Assembly (NCBI GenBank): GCA_002359075.1
Contig: DEQA01000019.1
Coordinates: forward strand, 1 to 17,575
DNA: 17,575 nt
Source of the DNA: Planococcaceae bacterium UBA3378
GTDB lineage: Bacteria > Bacillota > Bacilli > Bacillales_A > Planococcaceae
Direction of reading: 5' to 3'
This document shows positions 14,257-17,575 of this stretch, piece by piece. A program made the position numbers and the translations under genes. Within the stretch, counting starts at the first letter, position 1, and each line of letters begins with the position of its first letter. The notes beneath the pieces were generated by a model, which saw only the letters and a program-made list of their open reading frames with translations, searched no databases and was not told the origin of the DNA.

Positions 14257-15207
14257 ATGAAATTATCTATAGTTGTACCTTGTTATAATGAAGAATCCGT
14301 GTTGCCCAGGTTTTACGAAGAGATCAAGGTTATACTTCGCCAGTTAAACACCTCTTATGAAGTCGTATTCGTCAATGATGGCAGTAAAGATCAAACGCTG
14401 CATATTTTGCAGACGCTTTCAGAACAGGATCAATTAGTAAAATATGTATCATTCAGTAAAAACTTCGGTAAAGAGTCCGCCATGCTGGCTGGGCTTTCCT
14501 ATGCATCCGGAGAAAATGTACTCATCATGGATGCGGATTTGCAGCATCCCCCTTCTCTTATTCCCGCGATGCTCGAAAAGGCGTCGGAAGGCTATGACCA
14601 GGTTATTGCAAAGCGGGATCGTACCGGCGAGAAATTGAGCCGGTCATTCCTGACAAAACTTTATTATAAGTTTATTAATTCCCTTATTGATGTCCGGCTT
14701 GAAAACGGCATTGGGGATTTCCGCCTGTTAAGCCGCAGGGCAGTTGATGCACTTCTCTCCCTGAAAGAGTATAACCGTTTTTCCAAAGGTTTATTTTCCT
14801 GGATTGGCTTTAGCGAAGCAGTTATCGAATATGAAAATATCATACGGGAAGAAGGTGCCAGTAAATGGTCCTTTGCGAGCCTGCTGAATTATGGGATTGA
14901 CGGGGTGATCTCCTTTAATAATAAGCCGCTCCGTATCGCCATTTACCTCGGTCTTACAGTAACATTCCTTGATATTTTATACGTGCTTTATATACTTGTC
15001 CAAATTACTATAAAGGGCATTGATGTACCGGGGTATTTTACAACGATTGCTGCGATTTTGCTTGTCGGCGGCCTCCAGCTTTTCTTTATGGGCATTATCG
15101 GCGAATACATCGGCCGCATCTATTATGAGGTAAAAAGGCGTCCGCCTTACATCATTGCAGAGACAGCCAATTTTGAAAAGGAGACAGAGCGTGAAAAGAT
15201 TTATTAA
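14257..15207 (+). CDS. csbB: CsbB-like GT2 glycosyltransferase, undecaprenyl-phosphate sugar synthase
   Basis: 316 residues, ATG at 14257 after a weak GTAGGTG site. A GT-A catalytic domain occupies about 1-220: nucleotide-sugar site SIVVPCYNEES and FVNDGSKD, the metal-binding DADLQHPP (92-99) and the DFRLLSRRAVDAL acceptor-side motif. Two membrane helices follow (about 226-250 and 262-287), then a basic tail. This is the DPM1/GtrB/CsbB layout, which joins a sugar from a nucleotide donor (GlcNAc in the characterised CsbB) to undecaprenyl phosphate on the inner membrane face. Its last 17 bases overlap the GtrA-type flippase gene, and it is divergent from the YfhO-type transferase. These are the three steps of the known CsbB-GtcA-YfhO pathway. 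The sugar used here is inferred. A GtrB-type role in another surface polymer is the main alternative. Confidence 0.85.
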   Translation: MKLSIVVPCYNEESVLPRFYEEIKVILRQLNTSYEVVFVNDGSKDQTLHILQTLSEQDQLVKYVSFSKNFGKESAMLAGLSYASGENVLIMDADLQHPPSLIPAMLEKASEGYDQVIAKRDRTGEKLSRSFLTKLYYKFINSLIDVRLENGIGDFRLLSRRAVDALLSLKEYNRFSKGLFSWIGFSEAVIEYENIIREEGASKWSFASLLNYGIDGVISFNNKPLRIAIYLGLTVTFLDILYVLYILVQITIKGIDVPGYFTTIAAILLVGGLQLFFMGIIGEYIGRIYYEVKRRPPYIIAETANFEKETEREKIY

Positions 15208-15580
15208 CGGAGAAGTGCTCCGTTTTATTATGGTCGGCTTCATGAATACCGGCAATTATTATATTCTTTATCTATTATTTTTGCATATAATCGGATGGAA
15301 TTATATGCTCTCCCACATTCTTGCCTTTTTAATCAGCATGGTGGGATCCTTTTTCCTAAATTCGTATTTTACATACAAAACAAAACCAACCTGGAAAAAG
15401 TTCATGCAGTTCCCGCTTACATATGTGGTGAACATTTCGGTAACAACCGCAAGTATCTATCTGCTGGTAGATGTACTGGGACTAAACGAAACAATCTCGC
15501 CCCTGCTTGCTTCTGTCATCGCTATCCCTTTTACTTTCTTCATTTCAAAAAAAATATTAAAAAGCGGGACATCCGAGTAA
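15191..15580 (+). CDS. gtcA: GtcA/GtrA-family lipid-linked sugar flippase
   Basis: 129 residues from GTG at 15191, chosen because AAAAGGAGA (15176-15184) sits six bases upstream and the product then begins at the first conserved helix; an ATG at 15155 would add 12 charged residues without a good site. Four membrane helices are clear (about 10-30, 38-56, 74-94, 100-119), with the family signature GSFFLNSYFTYK in the second and a basic end. GtrA/GtcA proteins are thought to flip undecaprenyl-phosphate-linked sugars to the outer membrane face. The 17-bp overlap with the csbB-like gene implies coupled translation, and flippase plus donor synthase is the standard pair. Because the protein is so small, the family call rests mainly on topology, signature and context. 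Confidence 0.87.
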   Translation: MKRFINGEVLRFIMVGFMNTGNYYILYLLFLHIIGWNYMLSHILAFLISMVGSFFLNSYFTYKTKPTWKKFMQFPLTYVVNISVTTASIYLLVDVLGLNETISPLLASVIAIPFTFFISKKILKSGTSE

Positions 15581-15636
15581 AGAGGAGCCCGCTGTCTACT
15601 AGCTATCTTTTCTTACCACCCTCAATACGAGAATAT

Positions 15637-15674
15637 AAAAAATGCAGCGCTCCGAACGGAACGCCGCATTTTTT
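15637..15674. terminator. Bidirectional terminator between gtcA and rny
   Basis: AAAAAATGC (15637-15645) pairs with GCATTTTTT (15666-15674), with further GCG/CGC and TCCG/CGGA pairing inside. It is A-rich on one side and T-rich on the other, so it works in both directions. It overlaps the stop codon of the minus-strand RNase Y gene. Confidence 0.88.
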
Positions 15675-17229
15675 ATTTCGCATACTCCACAGCACGTGTT
15701 TCACGAATGACGGTAACTTTAATATGTCCTGGATAATCCAGTTCTTCTTCAATTCGTTTGCGAATATCCCTGGCAAGTCGGTGAGAGGCAAGATCGTCAA
15801 TTTTATCTGGTTGAACGATAATGCGGATTTCACGGCCTGCCTGGATAGCAAAGGATTTTTCTACACCATCATAGCTTTCTGAGATTTCTTCCAGCTTCTC
15901 AAGACGGCGGATATAATTTTCCAGTGTTTCACTACGCGCACCTGGGCGGGCTGCTGACAGCGCGTCAGCTGCCGCTACTAAAACGGCAATGACAGAAGTC
16001 GGCTCCGTATCTCCGTGGTGGGAAGCGATACTATTAATAACAACAGGATGCTCTTTATATTTTGTAGCAAGTTCTACGCCAATTTCAACATGGCTTCCTT
16101 CTACTTCATGGTCAATTGCCTTACCAATATCATGCAGAAGACCAGCGCGTTTAGCTAAGGTAACATCCTCACCAAGCTCTGCAGCAAGTAATCCTGCTAA
16201 ATGTGCTACTTCGATGGAATGCTTCAGCACATTTTGGCCATAGCTTGTCCGATACTTCATACGGCCGAGAATCTTCATTAAATCAGGATGCAGATTATGG
16301 ATCCCAACCTCAAATGTTGTCTGCTCACCAGTTTCACGGATCTGCTCGTCCACTTCGCGGCGTGATTTTTCGACCATCTCTTCGATACGGGCCGGGTGGA
16401 TACGTCCATCTTGTACAAGTTTTTCCAGTGCCAGCCGAGCTGTTTCCCTGCGGATAGGATCGAAACCGGATAAAATAACCGCTTCCGGTGTATCATCGAT
16501 AATAAGATCAATACCTGTAAGTGTTTCAAGTGTGCGAATGTTCCGACCTTCACGGCCAATAATACGGCCTTTCATTTCGTCATTCGGCAAGTTCACGACC
16601 GATACAGTTGTTTCAGCTACATGATCTGCAGCAAAACGTTGTAGCGCAAGTGATAAAATTTCGCGGGCCTTTTTGTCGGATTCTTCTTTTGCACGTGTTT
16701 CTGCCTCTTTTGTCATGACAGCAATATCCGTTGAAAGCTCATTCTCCACTTCTTTTAAAATGAAGCCTTTTGCCTCTTCACGTGTCAACGCAGCAATACG
16801 TTCAAGTTCCGATTTTTGAGCCGCTACAAGCTCTTCCACTTTGCTTTCCATCTGTTCAATATGCTGTTGTCTCTCGGCTAGAGCTTCTTCTTTACGCTCC
16901 AGTCCAGTATCTCTCTTGTTCAGAGCATCATCCTTGCGATCAAGATTTTCTTCTCTTTGCAATAAACGGTTCTCTTGTTTCTGAAGTTCCAAGCGACGTT
17001 CACGAATGTCATTTTCAGCTTCAGTACGAAATTTGTGAGTTTCATCTTTTGCTTCAAGCAGTGCTTCCTTTTTCAGTGCATCAGCTTCACGTTTTGCCTC
17101 TTCGACAATAGTGGCAGCCTGATGTTTTGCACCAGTCACTTTTGATTCATTCACTTGTTTCATGTAGAAATAGATAACAGCGGCACCGACGATGAATCCA
17201 AGCAAAGCGGGGATAATCATTTCCATCAT
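15673..17229 (-). CDS. rny: Ribonuclease Y (membrane-anchored endoribonuclease)
   Basis: 518 residues, close to the usual 520. ATG at 17229, with a second ATG next to it, follows AGGAGGGG. Domains in order: one N-terminal membrane helix (about 5-23), a long charged coiled coil (about 30-195), a KH RNA-binding domain with GRIIGREGRN (221-230), and an HD domain with LKHSIEVAHLAGLL, the catalytic HD pair in LLHDIGK (His366-Asp367) and ASHHGD (403-408). RNase Y starts bulk mRNA decay in Bacillota, processes operon transcripts and works at the membrane with degradosome-like partners. The gene has its own sigma-A promoter and a terminator at its stop codon, so it is monocistronic. Its downstream neighbour here is the gtcA-like gene, not ymdB as in Bacillus subtilis. 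Confidence 0.96.
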   Translation of the reverse strand: MMEMIIPALLGFIVGAAVIYFYMKQVNESKVTGAKHQAATIVEEAKREADALKKEALLEAKDETHKFRTEAENDIRERRLELQKQENRLLQREENLDRKDDALNKRDTGLERKEEALAERQQHIEQMESKVEELVAAQKSELERIAALTREEAKGFILKEVENELSTDIAVMTKEAETRAKEESDKKAREILSLALQRFAADHVAETTVSVVNLPNDEMKGRIIGREGRNIRTLETLTGIDLIIDDTPEAVILSGFDPIRRETARLALEKLVQDGRIHPARIEEMVEKSRREVDEQIRETGEQTTFEVGIHNLHPDLMKILGRMKYRTSYGQNVLKHSIEVAHLAGLLAAELGEDVTLAKRAGLLHDIGKAIDHEVEGSHVEIGVELATKYKEHPVVINSIASHHGDTEPTSVIAVLVAAADALSAARPGARSETLENYIRRLEKLEEISESYDGVEKSFAIQAGREIRIIVQPDKIDDLASHRLARDIRKRIEEELDYPGHIKVTVIRETRAVEYAK

Positions 17230-17336
17230 GTAACCCCTCCTACTTGCTCATTATGTCTGATGTTCCAGTCGGCGAATATTAGACAATCTAATATGTGCCT
17301 ATTTCATTTCAAAAGTAAAAAAATTATACATGATTA

Positions 17337-17365
17337 ATTGTATAGTTCCAGCCTATGTCTGTCAA
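17337..17365 (-). promoter_or_regulatory. Sigma-A promoter of rny
   Basis: On the minus strand a perfect TTGACA (17360-17365), 17-bp spacer and TACAAT (17337-17342, one mismatch) predict a start near 17330 and a leader of about 100 bases. A second TTGACT box lies about 20 bp further upstream, and a TATAAT (17323-17328) lies just after the main -10. Confidence 0.8.
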
Positions 17366-17429
17366 GGATTCCCGCTAGTCAAGGCATCATGCTATTATAG
17401 GCTACTATAAAATATTGTACTATAAAATA

Positions 17430-17575
17430 GGCTCTCCACCGAAATATGTGCTTGACTGCACATTGCGCTACGGGTGGACGCTTTCCATGGGCGAGGCCAA
17501 CAGGATGTTGGTCATAAAGGCGTTGACACAGGACGTGGCGCTCTTAGCCTTTGTTCCTTATTCGCTTTTTCCATT
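17430..17575. repeat. Modular intergenic repeat, copy 2 (one hairpin unit, cut by window end)
   Basis: Begins with GGCTCTCCACCGAAATA, as copy 1 does, and matches it without gaps (eight differences in 123 bases). It has one unit: hairpin 17495-17513 (GGCCAACA/TGTTGGTC) and hairpin 17516-17552 (AAAGGC/GCCTTT around GACAC/GTGGC, one mismatch). After that unit it continues with the bases that follow unit 2, not unit 1, of copy 1, so it is a one-unit form of the same element. It lies upstream of the rny promoter in the same orientation relative to the minus-strand gene as copy 1. Confidence 0.85.

Noticed and set aside
15155..15190. ATG start 12 codons upstream for the flippase gene
   Set aside because: The GTG at 15191 has a strong ribosome site and begins at the first conserved helix.
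15295..15882. 195-codon frame overlapping gtcA, the terminator and rny
   Set aside because: It overlaps two well-supported genes and their shared terminator, and its product has no family character.
16770..17111. 113-codon plus-strand frame inside rny
   Set aside because: It is the antisense of the biased coiled-coil region of RNase Y; such codon use opens the opposite strand.

Overview
The window reads as chromosomal DNA of a low-to-mid GC Bacillota, most likely order Bacillales (Bacillaceae or Planococcaceae, Lysinibacillus-like). Grounds are the AGGAGG-type ribosome binding sites, many compact hairpin-plus-T-run terminators, a ydaO-type riboswitch in front of a Ktr potassium transporter, a membrane-anchored RNase Y, and CsbB/GtcA/YfhO-type glycosylation genes. 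I see no prophage, transposase, CRISPR array, tRNA or rRNA. This is mostly core or housekeeping sequence, with structured dispersed repeats in the intergenic regions.

Layout. 1-1299: 3' end of an ECF sigma factor gene overlapping a DUF4179-type membrane anti-sigma gene, closed by a terminator. 1345-3061: sigma-A-like promoter, c-di-AMP riboswitch with terminator, then a KtrB/KtrD potassium translocase gene and its terminator. 3280-4068: HAD-IIB phosphatase. 4069-5399: about 1.3 kb with no convincing gene but many inverted repeats, including a 133-bp dispersed-type repeat (4850-4982). 5400-6357: CPBP (CAAX-like) membrane protease. 6546-7861: soluble, TPR-like protein of unknown function. 7927-8484 (minus): type I signal peptidase. 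8778-10354: MarR regulator and Hsp33 in a probable two-gene operon. 10380-11189 (minus): SAM methyltransferase. 11208-11479: a modular repeat with hairpin units. 11536-14151 (minus): YfhO-type GT-C membrane glycosyltransferase. 14257-15580 (plus, divergent): CsbB-like glycosyltransferase overlapping a GtcA/GtrA-like flippase. 15673-17229 (minus): RNase Y with a good sigma-A promoter. 17430-17575: a second, incomplete copy of the modular repeat.

How the genes fit together. The sigma/anti-sigma pair is a signal-transduction unit whose stimulus is unknown. The riboswitch should shut off K+ uptake when c-di-AMP is high. The CsbB-, GtcA- and YfhO-like genes make a complete three-part pathway: load a sugar on undecaprenyl phosphate, flip it, and transfer it outside the cell, probably to a teichoic acid. 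Hsp33 with its upstream MarR regulator may be a redox-responsive unit.

The most unusual signal is in the repeats. Copies at 11208 and 17430 contain one or two hairpin units whose stems differ by paired, compensating changes. They also share a skeleton with the different-looking repeat at 4850. All homology calls come from reading motifs; no database search or folding program was run.
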